A stretch of DNA of 64,000 nucleotides from Aspidiotus rigidus (taxonomy: Eukaryota > Arthropoda > Insecta > Hemiptera > Diaspididae). The stretch covers positions 1,798,001 through 1,862,000 of the forward strand of contig JAVHKY010000027.1 of assembly GCA_035079385.1 (NCBI GenBank), read 5' to 3'. Shown in pieces: positions 13,317-25,553 of this stretch. Position 1 is the stretch's first letter. Every line of letters starts with the position of its first letter. A program made the translations under genes and the position numbers. The notes beneath the pieces were generated by a model that saw only the letters and a list, made by a program, of their open reading frames with translations, searched no databases and was not told the origin of the DNA.

Positions 13317-14262
13317 GTTTGTGCTGTTCTTTTTTCCTTTGCCCGTTAAGGGAAGGAGACTGGAGAAATACAGGACCCGATTTGGAACTTTCGAGATACA
13401 AATGGATGGAACTGTTCGTGTTACATTTGTTTTGATTCTCTTTCCCAGTTTTTCTGGTGCGCGCTCACGGTGAGAGATTGACTCGAGTGGCGTTTATAAT
13501 CAAAGCGGGTAGAAGTGTGGAAACTCTTTGTTTCAGGCAAAAGTACATAAATTCACTAAGGAGTTTGTCTCCTACAACATACGTACGTACAGGAACTCCA
13601 GCTCCGGTTAATATCAAAGAGGGCAAAACACCAAACATTCTGACTGTGTCAGGCAATTGAGGATATAAACCCAAAAGGCGAAAAATTCTCTTCCATTGTA
13701 AATTGGCGGCAAGAAATCAGCTTGACTCCGGTAAAACAATTTGAAAGCAATTTTCGTAGGATATATTTTCTGACGTCTCACTTATTTTGTCTAAGAATTT
13801 TCGTAACCGAATTTCCGTATACTGTCCTTACCTTATCTAAAACGGAGACGAAGCTGATTTCTTGCCACGAATTTAAAACTTCCACCTTCGCAAATTCTCA
13901 GCAAAACGAGCTTTTCGGCATATTTGCCCGCTTCGATCATACGCGGGGTCGCAGTCGATTTCTCACCACAAGTACGCAACAGAAAACAAGCTTATCGGTA
14001 ACATTCCCTGCATCGTCTGAATAAAAGGGAATTTCCGCACGTTTACCTGCTTCGATTATATGTGCGGCTATAGTCGATCTCTCACCGCCAGCACACAACA
14101 GAAGACGACGATTGGTGGTCAAGAGAACCAGAACAAACTGAACACAAACAATTCCATCCATTTCTACCTCTAAAATTTCAAATTCGGTCCTGTATGTCTC
14201 TAGGCTCCTCCCCCAACAGCTGAAGAGGAAAGAGACCATCACAAACGGAGAACTCGACAGCA
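13317..14262. repeat. inverted duplication behind the Penelope-like fragment
   Basis: The block at about 13,317-13,545 (plus) recurs in reverse orientation at about 13,975-14,262. Short conceptual translations make this plain: RRLEKYRTRFGTFEIQMDG on plus and RSLETYRTEFEILEVEMDG on minus. The minus copy also contains two direct tandem units of about 110 bases (GTGAGAGATCGACTATAG and GTGAGAAATCGACTGCGAC). Penelope-like elements often end in partial or inverted terminal copies, so this is probably their 3' or pLTR part. The apparent open frames on both strands are by-products of the repeat, not genes. Confidence 0.6.
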
Positions 14263-14305
14263 CAATTCAGGAAAAATGTAGCACAAACAGTTCAATTCAC
14301 TCCCC

Positions 14306-14419
14306 TCTCAAAATTCTATCTGGAAAGAGGGAGGGCATGGCCTTCAAAATTGAATAGAATAATCTCAAAATTCTATCTGGAAGGTGGGAGGGCATGGCTT
14401 TCAAAATTGAATAGAATAA
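14306..14419. repeat. 57-base unit repeated twice in tandem
   Basis: Two adjacent copies, 14,306-14,362 and 14,363-14,419, each beginning TCTCAAAATTCTATCTGGAA and ending TTGAATAGAATAA. They differ at only a few positions, so the duplication is fairly recent. Confidence 0.9.
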
Positions 14420-14512
14420 AATATTATGTCAACAACTTCAATCAAAAGTGAGGACAAACGGGAGGTGAGAGTACATTGAATTTCTCTAAGGCTTAAAATA
14501 ATATTATGAGAC

Positions 14513-15013
14513 GTGAGTAATTGGAAAATGATGGGTAAATTTCGATTGAAGTTCAAAAATGACGAAAGGGAGGGTTGCACATGTCTTCAGCATCACCTAA
14601 TGTTAAATTTATGTAGCGGGAAAACAGTAGGTGAACAAAATTTAAGATTTGTCGAACAAAATTGGACGAAATGTAAGCAAAATTATGACATTAGTTTCGA
14701 CGCGAAATTCAGAGTTGTGGTAGAGGCCTGGAGATATGGACCTCACCAACCATACTCTATGCGCCTCAATCAAGTACGACAGCATCTACACTCTATCCTA
14801 GGAGGGGGCAATCACTCTCTGAATTTTAAAACTCAAGATAGACTTCTCACTTCCAAACCTACCTCTCAATTTCCTAAATTGGATTCCCAGACAATTCATC
14901 TCGGTAAAATTCATCTTTGTTACATTCGTCCCGGTAAAATTCATCTGACGAAGGAGTTCATCTTTAATTCATCTCATTTTTTCAAAATCCTTGAAAATAT
15001 ATTCTTAGTTTAA
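14513..15013 (+). CDS. unidentified ORF running into a transposon end
   Basis: A 166-codon open frame. I recognise no domain. The first 120 codons could be relic coding sequence. The last 45 codons translate the subterminal repeats of the neighbouring mobile element (QTIHLGKIHLCYIRPGKIHL), so the frame as a whole is not a natural gene. It may be a fragment of an unknown transposon protein or a chance frame. Confidence 0.15.
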   Translation: MSNWKMMGKFRLKFKNDEREGCTCLQHHLMLNLCSGKTVGEQNLRFVEQNWTKCKQNYDISFDAKFRVVVEAWRYGPHQPYSMRLNQVRQHLHSILGGGNHSLNFKTQDRLLTSKPTSQFPKLDSQTIHLGKIHLCYIRPGKIHLTKEFIFNSSHFFKILENIFLV

Positions 15014-15548
15014 ACTACGTCGCCAAATTGTTCCGAGTAACGTTCTCAAACTTGATCATTTCACACAACGCATGTGCCTTAGAAAGGAGAATAAACTTAT
15101 CGCTGCACTACAAAGTGCCGATATTTTAACAACAAAAAAGATAACAGAGGCTCCATCTTGCCTTCAGCATAATATATGTAATGACTTGACGTCCGGTTAA
15201 AAAATATTGTAGACCGGTATGATACATATTCTGACAAATTGAAATAATTATTTACATGCAACTGTGTATTGTTTTAATTTACAGGTTTAGAACCCTTTCA
15301 TAGTGACGTGACATCACAATATTGAGAAATATTGGTGAACTATTGTAGAACTCAAAACTTTTCAAAATGTCCAGCTGGCATGTTTACATGTAAACTACGT
15401 CATACCAATTCAATTTTGAAATTCATTTTCAAGAATTATTGAAAAAAAAATTAAATTTGTTATAAGGTGAATCGTCCTCGGGATGAATTATTCTTGGGAT
15501 GAATTTGACGCGGGGATGAATTGTCGGGGACAAATTGTGGGGGAAGAA
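14890..15548. mobile_element. non-autonomous element with clustered subterminal repeats
   Basis: The left end (14,890-14,985) holds four to five copies of an AATTCATC-CGGTAAA unit. The right end (about 15,468-15,545) holds at least three in inverted orientation (CGGGATGAATT, TGGGATGAATTTG, GGGGATGAATTG). Inside each arm is a second shared block: CCTTGAAAATATATTC then AAACTACGTCG on the left, and the reverse match with TGTAAACTACGTCATACC near 15,390 on the right. Together they form a foldback-like element of about 650 bases. No transposase was found. Confidence 0.6.
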
Positions 15549-18500
15549 TTGTTGATATTCTACAAGAACTTTTTTTTTTCAATATTCAATTTTCCTCGAG
15601 TGAATATGACTTATAGAACGACGGAAATACCTTCTTCGAATGAGGAGAGACTTCGATTCCAATATCATGAAGCCATATATTCGAACTTCAATCCTCATAT
15701 CATCTGCTTTCTATCTCAAAGAAGCAATGACCACGCTAATTTATTGTGGCCATACCTCTCCGCACAAAATATAAAAAATTGAAGTATCTTTAGAAACTTT
15801 ACGTAGCTTCAGGAAATACCTTCAATGAATTTCGACTATTTTTAGCGAAATTGGGGGGAAACTTTTTTCCAGGCTAGAAATCGAATGGTACCTAGCTAAT
15901 TTTAATAAATGCTCTAGCAATTGTGGGTTGATTAATGGGTCATGGAGCGATACGTGATACAGGAGGAATTCAAAGACAGCTCTCTTTCTGTCATTCAATC
16001 CGGTATATCCGTGTCGTGTACAATTTTCGACGTATCTAAAGAGGAAAAAATAGAGCTATCGCGGATAATACCGCATGTAGGACGCAAAAAAAAAAAAAAG
16101 ATTATCTGTAGTCACTCTCGTCGTAAAAAAGGTATTTACGGTGGTCCTGTAAACGTGTAAATACCCCATCCTAAAGCAGACACCGTCATCTCACTCACTT
16201 CGTATTCGTACTCTCTTTTTTCCAGCTCCGTCTTTTTTACCATGTTTACCGAATCAACATGTCCAGTTTTATCTCCGTTAAGCTGTCGCGGCTTCAAAAG
16301 CTGCTGAAATTAAAACTCGGGTCGTAGTTTTGCCGTCAGCAAACGAGTCGAGAAGAAAAAAGAGTTGTTCAAACAGAGCGGTAGTACTCACAAACGTACA
16401 CACGATCGAGGGCGTGCGACGGATATTAAAACGACATTTTAATATGATCCAGCAATCAATCAGACACCGCCGTAAGCCCCGTGTAACGAATGAATATTTT
16501 CCGTTTTCGTTCCCTAATCAATTTATATACAAGCACGCGCTTCTCTCCAGCCCATCCAAAAGCTTTAAAATTTGAGTGTGCAGCCAGCTCTTGAATACCG
16601 TAACGCGATAATATAGGGTCTGGCGATGAGGCTTACGAACATTTTCGAGTACACAAAATACACTCTCACACATACATATAGGTAGTCTCGTGGTGCGCAA
16701 ATTAGCCGCCAGTTCGAGAACGCACTTCAACCATCGGAATTTCCTTTTATGTTGCCCGGTGTGATTTGCATTTTAATATACTCCGTGTACCGGCCGCCTT
16801 TCTCAGATTTGTAGCATTAATAATGAAGATTCAGAGTACTAGAGAACGCAAAAATTTTGTTCCGCACGCAGTTAATAATCATCTAGAGGTTTTCGTCTCT
16901 CATTCTCAGTATTACGGGTCGTTAGTACGGCAATGAATAAACTTGGGTACGCTACTCACAACTAATGAAGATGTTACACCCTATTTGGTCAAATAGTTAT
17001 TTTTCATTTCATTACCACTTACCCCTGATGTTATGATGGTGGATACCAATATAGAGGAATCCAGGAAAATGGAGGTGAAAACACCGCGTTCAGTTCCTCG
17101 TTAAGTTGATGCTTCGCCTGTCCACAATCGTAATTTCTCGTAATATTGGTTTCTATGGGGGAAAAGAGGACCTACATGTGCAATATTCTCGTCGCGTCGT
17201 GTCACTGTCCCAATCAGTGTGTAGTGGATACACTTTGAAAATGAGTCTGGCTGGCGTCCGTCGTGCATCATAAAGTTAATTGGTTTTCGGACACTGCTTT
17301 ACAAGGTTTATTTTGATTTGACGCGGAAATTACGAAGCCTTTTAAAGGATGTTATCGCATATACAAACGCACTTCACACGGCTCACGTCATATATTATAC
17401 ACGATTTAGGCGCGGATTTGAAAGGTGTGACTAAACGACGAAGCTCGAGATAATACACATAACAAAAGGCTATCGATGAATAGGAAAATTTTCGCAATCC
17501 TGTTTCAGCCACGTCCCATGGGTAGAGTTGGAAAGAAAAAAGAAGTCATTTAACGTGCCTAACGCTTTCAAACTTTATTTTTTCGTGTATAAGATATAAG
17601 GTCCACACTCGTGCGAACGAGTAAGATTAAATTTTTTGACAACAAAGTGACACTCGAAAGCACGACGAGATGTGCTAGAATAGGTACAGTCTCCAGATGT
17701 TTCATTTTTTCTTCAACAAAATAGTACGAACGTAGTTCGATGTGCTCTCTTATTCCTCATTCCTATGAAAAAACCGTTTGCGAAAAATGAAAAATTTTAT
17801 TCCATTCGTAAAGTTGTCCTTTCATCTTCATATTTTTTTCATCATCATTCTTTCAAGAAAACAAAGAATTCGATTGAAATAATAACTCCGGTAATGAGAG
17901 GGTGTTCTTCATCGTCGTTTTTTTATTTTTTTTTATTTTTTATTTACAAAACAATTCGATCGAATGAGATGCAAAATTAATGAAAGTGACACTCGCACGT
18001 CTAATGCTTGAGAGAGGATGAAAACAAAATGTCTAAATTTTTTTTTTTTGTTTTTCTGAGTATGAAAACTATTTTTTTCATGCGTCAATTCAAATCAGAT
18101 CGACGGTGTAAATTAACACCCACTCGACGATACACCCTTACGTATAATACTGGAGGAATTGGACGTTTATACAATTCGGAAAGTAATCCCCAGATACAAC
18201 AACATAGCTACCCATATCTATTCGAAGCAAAAGAGAAGAAAAGGCCAACTCCAACTTTAGAAAGCGAAGAAAGCCTCTCTTGTTTAAGAAAAGCGAGAGA
18301 TTTTGATGGGGTTCGATTTTTCAACAGCTTCAGAATTCACGCTTAATTTAGGGCTTCACCTTGAAGAGTTTTCGATGTATCCAAATTCTTTTTGATCCTG
18401 ATTCAAAACTATAGAAAATTATTCTAGCTTCACTATGTCCTTTGATTAGGTACACTCCTACTTGATTGAGTCTGTACAACTCTTGAATGGAAATGTTTAC

Positions 18501-20402
18501 TATTTTGAATTCATTTTTGATTTCGTAACTTACAAAAGTTTCGCCAAGTTTCTCTTTTCTCTCTCTATGTTCTACGGTACCTGCGAATAAGGTGTACTTA
18601 CATATTAAGTAGTTCGCACTCAAGATAAACAAATGCGTTGAAATTCGAGCAAACAAATGTTTATATGAAACGATATAATGTGTATCCGCACATTCCACAA
18701 TCCACCGTACCTAACCCACTTGTGACCGAAAGTAATACGGTTCAAGTTTTAATTAAAATTCGTTCTCGAACGAATATGTTTACTTTTTCGAATTTATGGT
18801 TGGGAGCGAGCGGGCGTAAAATGACACTAACGAACTTATCCTACACAATCCAGTCCGATCCCTCTCTACTACTTTTATCCTCAAATTTTTCTTCTTTTTT
18901 TTCCCCCGTCTACGAGAAGAGGAAACGATAACGACTTTATCGGAACGCAATTCATTCCTCAAAACTTTTCCGTTCAGCTCGTGTTTTTATTCATTTAATT
19001 TTCTTTTTTGATAATCCAATTTAACGTTCCGTTCGTTTTAGGTGAAAAACCTTCACATTGAAACGCGAAAAGTACAGAATGTGTTGTACACGGTGTTCTA
19101 CAAATATGTGCTACGCTCAAAGGGTTTTACGGTTAAAATTTCTTTTCCCCGGTGTTACGTTGTTTACTAGAGCTCTGGTTTACAGATTGGTAATTTACTA
19201 ACGCAAGAGTTCAGAGTTCACCAAATGTAAGAATATAACGAATGTCTTTATTTATTAAGAGATAGCTCTACAGAGGAATCACGGTGGCAAATTCTACTAC
19301 ACTGCAGTTTAGAAAGGCAGTCAAAAAGTAAGAATAACCTGAAACACACCAAATGAAGGGGGGAGGGTATGGGTTTGAAAAGAAATAGATCGATCACCTC
19401 ATACATGACTGAAAAAAATATTTTATATTTTATTATTTATGTCATATAATGCCAATTGAGTTCACCACAAACCTTTTTCCAAGTTCCGCGACGAAAAGGG
19501 AGACTTTGATGCTCAACATGTTCTGAGATGGGAAAAAGAATATAAAATTACGTTTTCTGACACAATCGAGTAATTCAGCACTGTTCGTAAAAAGAACATG
19601 AATTATACTCCATTATCAAGAGGTACTCTCTTGATTTAGCAGCCAAAGCTGGTTACTCGTCGCAGTCTGCTGGTAAATACCCCTGGATTAGCTCGAATTT
19701 TCTCTTGCGCATCGACCGAAAAGAAAATGAAAAAAGATGGCAAAGGCACTTCTCTGAAAACAGTCACTACTCCTCTCGATACTCATATTTTGAAAATCTG
19801 ATTCCCACCCGTCCTAACTACCTATTGTTACAATTTATAGACTTTATTTTGATTATAACAGACTCCCATACAATTTATAAAAACTCTTATCATATGTATC
19901 TCCTGTTTGACCTTTTTATTCGCAAGATATGAAAGCTGCCCACTTAATTATTCTAAAAATCGATCAAACACTGATTCGTTTTTGATTTGCCAACTGCGAT
20001 GATTCATGGGAGATCCACAAAGTGTCAGCTCAATCCTATAGCCAAAGGCAACGAGAAAAAAAACTAACAAATCTGCGCAACGCTTCTTCACGCAAAATCT
20101 TCAACTGCCCAAGTCCGTGACGAAAAATTATTAGTATTATGTATTATTAGAGTACGTATTTGTCTGCGTAAACACTATAGTTTGCGTCACCGAAATATGT
20201 CTCGACAAATTGGAGGAATTTTTAGATTACAGACAGCCCGCTGTACTCTCAGCGATTATAAATCCAAGTTCGAAGAAAAGAAGAAAATGATGAAATTCAT
20301 AAGTGCGATAAACGAACGTTTGAAAAATTCCACGTGAAGGACACTTTGATGTGGCTAAGTACCTTTATAACCGAATGAAAAACACGATTTCAATTCGCTT
20401 AC
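15549..20402. other. non-coding stretch, likely spondin-gene intron
   Basis: No exon supportable on either strand. A CpG-richer part at about 16,150-17,750 contrasts with AT-rich DNA around 18-20 kb. Frames at 15,942-16,160, 16,330-16,575, 18,008-18,346 (plus) and 18,348-18,698 (minus) have ordinary length for this composition and no motif. The minus-strand spondin gene should continue leftwards through here, but I could not recognise its second exon. Confidence 0.4.
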
Positions 20403-20625
20403 CTATCAGCGGACTCCACTGTGCAGGTGGTCGCCATTGTGGATAGTGTTTGGGAAATCGGCTACTTGTCCAGAATGTGTGAAGTACTACCTTATACATG
20501 ATCAACTTATCCGAAACGCAGTCGGTAGATACGTTATCTACATCCGCGAAAGTCGTCGGACTAAGACATGAAAGAACGCACAAAACCGAACAACCGAAAA
20601 AGAATAAGTTTGTCAGCCGAGTCAT
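20403..20625 (-). CDS. mspo: M-spondin-like secreted protein, first coding exon
   Basis: Start of a secreted spondin-domain protein (reeler/spondin group; M-spondin in Drosophila is an extracellular matrix protein). Translation gives 74 residues plus one base. Residues 1-27 form a signal peptide (MTRLTNLFFFGCSVLCVLSC...TFA). From about residue 36 the spondin N-domain begins: CVSDKLIMYKVVLHTFW, then RFPKHYPQWRPPAQWSPLIG, the family's WS/FW...FP-HYP-W-PPAQWS-LIG block. A GTAAGC donor follows LI-G, exactly where the domain must continue. The ATG is the first in frame after an upstream in-frame TGA. A strong acceptor (T-rich, CAG at 20,721-20,719) shows that the exon starts in the 5'UTR at 20,718. 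The remaining domain and thrombospondin repeats were not found. Confidence 0.75.
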
Positions 20626-20718
20626 CGTACGACTGTAGAGGAAGCGGTAACTCCAGCCCAAATCAACTTCAAAATGAATCCATCAACGGAACGTCATCCA
20701 TCGTATGCTTCGGTAGAT
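20626..20718 (-). promoter_or_regulatory. 5'UTR part of spondin exon with upstream ORFs
   Basis: Between the acceptor and the spondin start codon lie upstream ATGs on the minus strand. One opens a 10-codon frame (ATGGATGACGTTCCG...TGA), and a second, overlapping one lasts four codons. Neither is in frame with the spondin coding sequence. Such short upstream frames could lower translation, but this is inference. Confidence 0.4.
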
Positions 20719-23296
20719 CTGAAAAACAAAAAAAAAAAAAGAGGTAAATCAGAGAAATAAAATATCGCGATACGTCTAACGCGTACAGAGACTACTCGAC
20801 AAAGTGATGCAGTTTCGAAAATTTCTCAAAAAACTTTTCACTATACAATGCAACATAAAGTTAGCTACGCGGCTGCCATAGTCGAAAACTGTTCCCCCCA
20901 ACTTGACTCTCAGTCTCGAGTGCAAAGCTGTAGAAAAATTTTCTTCTCGGGATTAGAAGGTTCGTCTGAAGTGACGTTATACAGTGCAAGTATGCCCGAT
21001 ACTTTCCGCTGTATTGGTCAAATGCTGTTTCCAAACACTCCGTACTTGTAGTAATAATAACACGGCAGCGAGAGCTAGTTACATTCAATTTATCGCTATT
21101 CGTCGTAGCTGATACGAACTTCTTCCTTTTCTTTCTCTCATTGTTATTTTCAATATGAGCTCGGTGTTCTTTTTTCAGGCCGTCAAAATTGATACCGCTC
21201 TTCTTCTTCCTCCAAAAGAACCGTCTTCACTCTACGTACGAATGTTTTAGAGGTGGACAGAACTCAAATCGTTGCTTGCATTAACGTCGAACACACGCAT
21301 ATAATTAATAGACTAACTACGAGTTCGAAGGGGACGTCAAAAAGACCGACGAAGCGGCGTTTCAGGACTGTCGATGTCTTAACGTACAACCATCGGCAGA
21401 TCTAATTGGTTTCAAATGGTATCGTAAACTGTGAATACATGAGCGAATGTGAGAAAGCGAATGAAAAGTTTGCCAAAGTGCGAACGAAATGTTTGAAGAC
21501 GGCTTTGGCAAGTTTATTTGCGTTTTCGTTAGTTTAAAAGTTTGTTGGCGCCTGAATAAAACCCCCGCCCCAATCCAGAAGATAGACGCGATGGAAGAAA
21601 GAGAGTGTCGTTGTCATACAGTTCAAAGATAAAGGTGTCTGCTCTCCTTTTTCTATTAATGCGCGCAAAAGCTTCTGAAAATTTGCGTATTTAGGATACA
21701 GTCTGTTCGAGTTTTTATTACCATCGTTATTTCATGATATTTCCGGAGATATGCTGGAAATAGGAAAGCCAAAATTGGCGTGAGCGTGGGAAGTCAGCCA
21801 TATTGGGTAAGCTTTACTGTGTATAAGTTCGCAAAAAATAACAATTTTATTTGTGTACCCCCGGAAAAATTTAAACTTTTTAAAAAATTTATAAAATACA
21901 AACGCGTTCTGAAATTACATTTAGTGACTTGTTCGAACTCCCGTTATTGGTTAACGGAATATACCACTCGTACTTATACTCTTAAGAGTATAGTTTCACG
22001 AAAATTCAAGGAAGCAGTTACTCTAATGAAACTTTTTTAGGATAAAAAATCTCACTCTGATAGAAAAAGTAGACTTGGAAAAGTTTTTCAATTTTTCAGC
22101 GCGTACTTCGCAGACGGATTTTTATAGTAATAATATATTGACGAAAAGTTGAGAAATGCAGACGTAAAGAATCGTATTTGCGCACATATCCGAACAAAAT
22201 AAAATTCAAGTTATATTTTCTACGTAAGGTGGACGAGAAAAGTAAAGATATTACAGGAAGAGAGATCAACCCGGTCTATATATTCGCCTTTCGTCAGAAT
22301 ACGATTTTTTCATAATAAATGATAAACGTATCATTTTTTCAGCAGACCGAGCGAAAATATTCGCTATCTCAAAGAATTTAATAGTGATTCCGGATCTGAT
22401 TCAAAAGAATGGTAATTAGTAATTTACTGATTTTTCGATAGAAGAACGCTAAAAATTACTTAAAAACAGTGGAGATGTGAGAGGTTGACTCACTTAGCCT
22501 CAGCCACTCGAATACCTATTTTCATTTGTACAGGAAATGAGAAATATTCTACCAAATACTGAAATATTTAAAAATGTTCACATCGTGTACTTCTTCCAGT
22601 GAATCCCCCGTTCGATAAAAAAAAATTGTTTTCTCTTTCATGTCATAATATATTAACTCAAATATTCACATAAAACGCTAGTTATAGCTTCCTCTCTCTA
22701 CCTGTATGAGTATGATAGACCCAAATTTCAGTTTAACTCGACTAATGAGCGGCTACAACAAGACTAAAAGCTGCAAGCAAACGCTATTTTCAGAAAGTTA
22801 ATGACTTAACTGATACGGCATTACCAGAACATGAAATTGATTGAACTAGGTTATTAGACGAGGCGAAGTCTAAGAAATCGTGCAGGTGAACAAAAAGAGA
22901 AATATTATATACCTACCCAATCCCAGAAAAATATAGATTAATGAAATTTTTATTTTCATTATTATCATCGTGTTGATTTATGAAGAATTTTTTTCTACCC
23001 TCCTCCAGAATTACAGATATTTCAGCACTTTTTAATACTACGGTTCAATAATAATTGATAATTGTAAATGAATACGCCCATCCTCATCCATTGTGTTGAA
23101 AAAACGAACGTACGTCAAAAAAAAACGATCAAGAATCCCAATGAGGTGATTATTTCTGTAAGTATCTATGCTATAATTTTTGGGAACATCACTGATAAGA
23201 ATAATATAGGGGTACTTATAATTGATAATACTCTTACGTGATGATACAAGATACCTCTAAGCTATAAAAACAACTTTCACAAAGCGAGGTATAAGG
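20719..23296. other. upstream intron or promoter region of the spondin gene
   Basis: The region 20,750-21,780 is CpG-richer and could contain the first non-coding exon and promoter of the minus-strand spondin gene; no clear TATA box or initiator is visible. From 21,800 on the DNA is AT-rich. I find no supportable coding exon. Confidence 0.35.
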
Positions 23297-23563
23297 CTTT
23301 TAATGTTGTGCAGGTTGCATATTTTATCAAATCTCACTATGGAGAACGAAATAATGACTTCAAATGAATTTATCACGATAATTTCATTGAGTTCTTGCCA
23401 AGAAGTGTTAATTTGATGAGAATACAAGCATTACGAGCTCTTTCTTTCCAATTTTGTCGCACCAATATTGAATTTTGAAAATTTCATCAATATCTCATAA
23501 AATATCTACTTTTTACCCCCAGCAAGATTTGATAAAATATACAACACGCACAACATTAAAAAA
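23297..23563. mobile_element. MITE-like element, about 40-base inverted ends
   Basis: The left end TTTTAATGTTGTGCAGGTTG then ATATTTTATCAAATCT is mirrored at 23,521-23,563 (AGATTTGATAAAATAT then ACAACACGCACAACATTAAA). The ends differ at a handful of positions. The 267-base interval has no coding frame. Target-site duplication is not clear. Confidence 0.6.
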
Positions 23564-24834
23564 AGTCATTTTGTTTGCGTTATTTAGTAACAAGCAACGA
23601 GATTCTTAATTTTGGAATAATATTTTTCATCCAAAATCGATTCAACAAGGAAGTTTATAGTTGAACAAAGAATAGCGACTGATGAGTAATTTTGTTTACA
23701 GAAAAAAATGGCAATCTTCCAACTCAATAGGCAGTATACTAGGAGATTCAAAAGTTAAACATTGGTAAGTTTTGACCTGAACGAAATGTCGCTTACCGAT
23801 AATAACTCTGGAAATCATTCAACAAGACGGACAAGTATGTCATTCACAAAAATTGGAAACCAAATTTTACAATTTGAATATCAAATTCCCTATTTAATAA
23901 TAATAATATATCTTACTTCATTGATACGAGGGATCCTTTTATAGGAGTACACTGTTTTAATCGGAATGAACACGTTACAGGAGTTTTTCCTTTCATGCTA
24001 CTACAATCAAAGTAGGTATTTCAGGTAGTTGGATGTTGTAACTAATTACCTATAATATGAAGGTTTGATAACGCATTACGTAGGCAGCCAACGTTAAGCA
24101 AAATGATAGTGTTTATATCATACTGTCTTTAAAATTGAGTACCATTTTGGCAACAGAGGATACTGAATCATGATTGAGTCATACCCCAAAAAGTAGAAGT
24201 GATAGTCTCTGCAAAAATCTGATGCTTGATAATCGCTGTCTTTCCTGATAGAGTCTTGTTATCATTACCAAGAGAGAATCTTTGTCATGGCATACACAGT
24301 GCTGGGCATACAAACAGAACCTTTTCAACCAATACCAATAAAATCAAATCAGTTTGAAAAGAGAAAGAATATGATACAAATAATACGTATACCTACCGAA
24401 CCCCAATCCCATCAAATATCTCGTTCATGATGCGATTTACATAAAATAACACCTCATTATATACTTAATAATATGACTCACATTTTGCGAAATTTATTAT
24501 TTGCAAGTGAAATTTTGAAACTGATGATCAGCAGAAGCCGCTCTTAAATTGAAAACAAAACATTCCACTGTCAAGAAATTAGAGATAATAAATTATTTTG
24601 TGTATGCAGTTCTTCACAATGGCCGACTCGAGGAAGAGGACCTGAGGATGAGGTGATGATAAAGGGACGAAATGAACTAGCAGTTTTGTAACAGCTGATC
24701 ATTTGTACTTTGTAGTTTGTATTTTTCACCCGTGACGCGCTAGCAGGCTAGTATCATTCCTATTTCCTTGCAATGACTCAAGCTTCCATTTTCTTTGGAC
24801 CGGGTAGCGCTCAAATCGCACTTTTGAAGGAAAT
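23564..24834. other. non-coding, nothing recognised
   Basis: AT-rich DNA without exon, RNA gene or further clear repeat. The 60-codon frame at 23,762-23,944 is not distinctive. Confidence 0.4.
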
Positions 24835-25553
24835 GAGGAGTTATCTGTCAAAAGGGCGTCCTTTGGTCAAAACATTGATTGGAAAAATCGTTTTGAAGTT
24901 TCAATGTGAAATAACTTTTGATGGAGTGATTTATTGTAAAAAAGTTATTCTTTGAAATTTGTTCAGTTTTTCTCTGTGAATATAACGCTCAATTATCTTC
25001 TTTGTAAAATGAGTAATATTTATTTAAAAATGTTAGAAAGTAGAGTACCTCGGACGCCCTTTTAATCGAAATGAGGAAATTTAGAAAATTTTTGGTTTGG
25101 GCGGCCATCTTATTTTTGTTATCAGTCTTTGAACGCGTTACGCTCTTTGAAGTTTGAACTTCGAACAGCTCCTTCATTATTGTCTAGTTTACTTCTTTTT
25201 GAGAATATTTTTAAAAAATACATATAATCCTGGGCGGCGATTTGACTAACAAAACTTCAACAAAGTACGCACGCATTTCCATAACTGAATAAGTACCTAC
25301 AAACGGCAGTTGAACAAAGTTCGCGATCTTTGTTTGTACTTCATCAAAGTTTATCAGTGGAATATTGCCACCCGCCTCGTATTTAAATCTTCGTCTGCGT
25401 GTATAATATTTCCGTATTTTAGCAGATATGGGGGTTCAAATATGATGTTTTGAAGTTGGAATATAATAGTTTGAATCATAAGGAATTCAAAAATTACAAA
25501 TTTCCAAAAAAGGGCGTCCGCCCGACAGACGCCCTTTTGACAGATAACTCCTC
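24835..25553. mobile_element. 719-base DNA transposon with perfect 26-base TIRs
   Basis: The terminal inverted repeats are 24,835-24,860 and 25,528-25,553. Both begin GAGGAGTTATCTGTCAAAAG and continue GGCGTC, identical over 26 bases. The flanks carry AAAT on each side (24,831-24,834 and 25,554-25,557), a candidate 4-base target-site duplication. The motif AAGGGCGTC or its complement recurs at 25,053 and 25,511, and the last copy forms a small hairpin with the right end. No transposase frame is present; the 60-codon frame crossing the left border is incidental. Perfect ends suggest recent activity. Confidence 0.8.

Noticed and set aside
13937..14263. Minus-strand frame of 108 codons resembling a plus-strand frame at 13,270-13,473
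   Set aside because: The likeness comes from an inverted DNA repeat, not from related proteins; no known domain.
18008..18346. Plus-strand frame of 112 codons
   Set aside because: Begins over a poly(T) run and has no recognised domain or exon borders.
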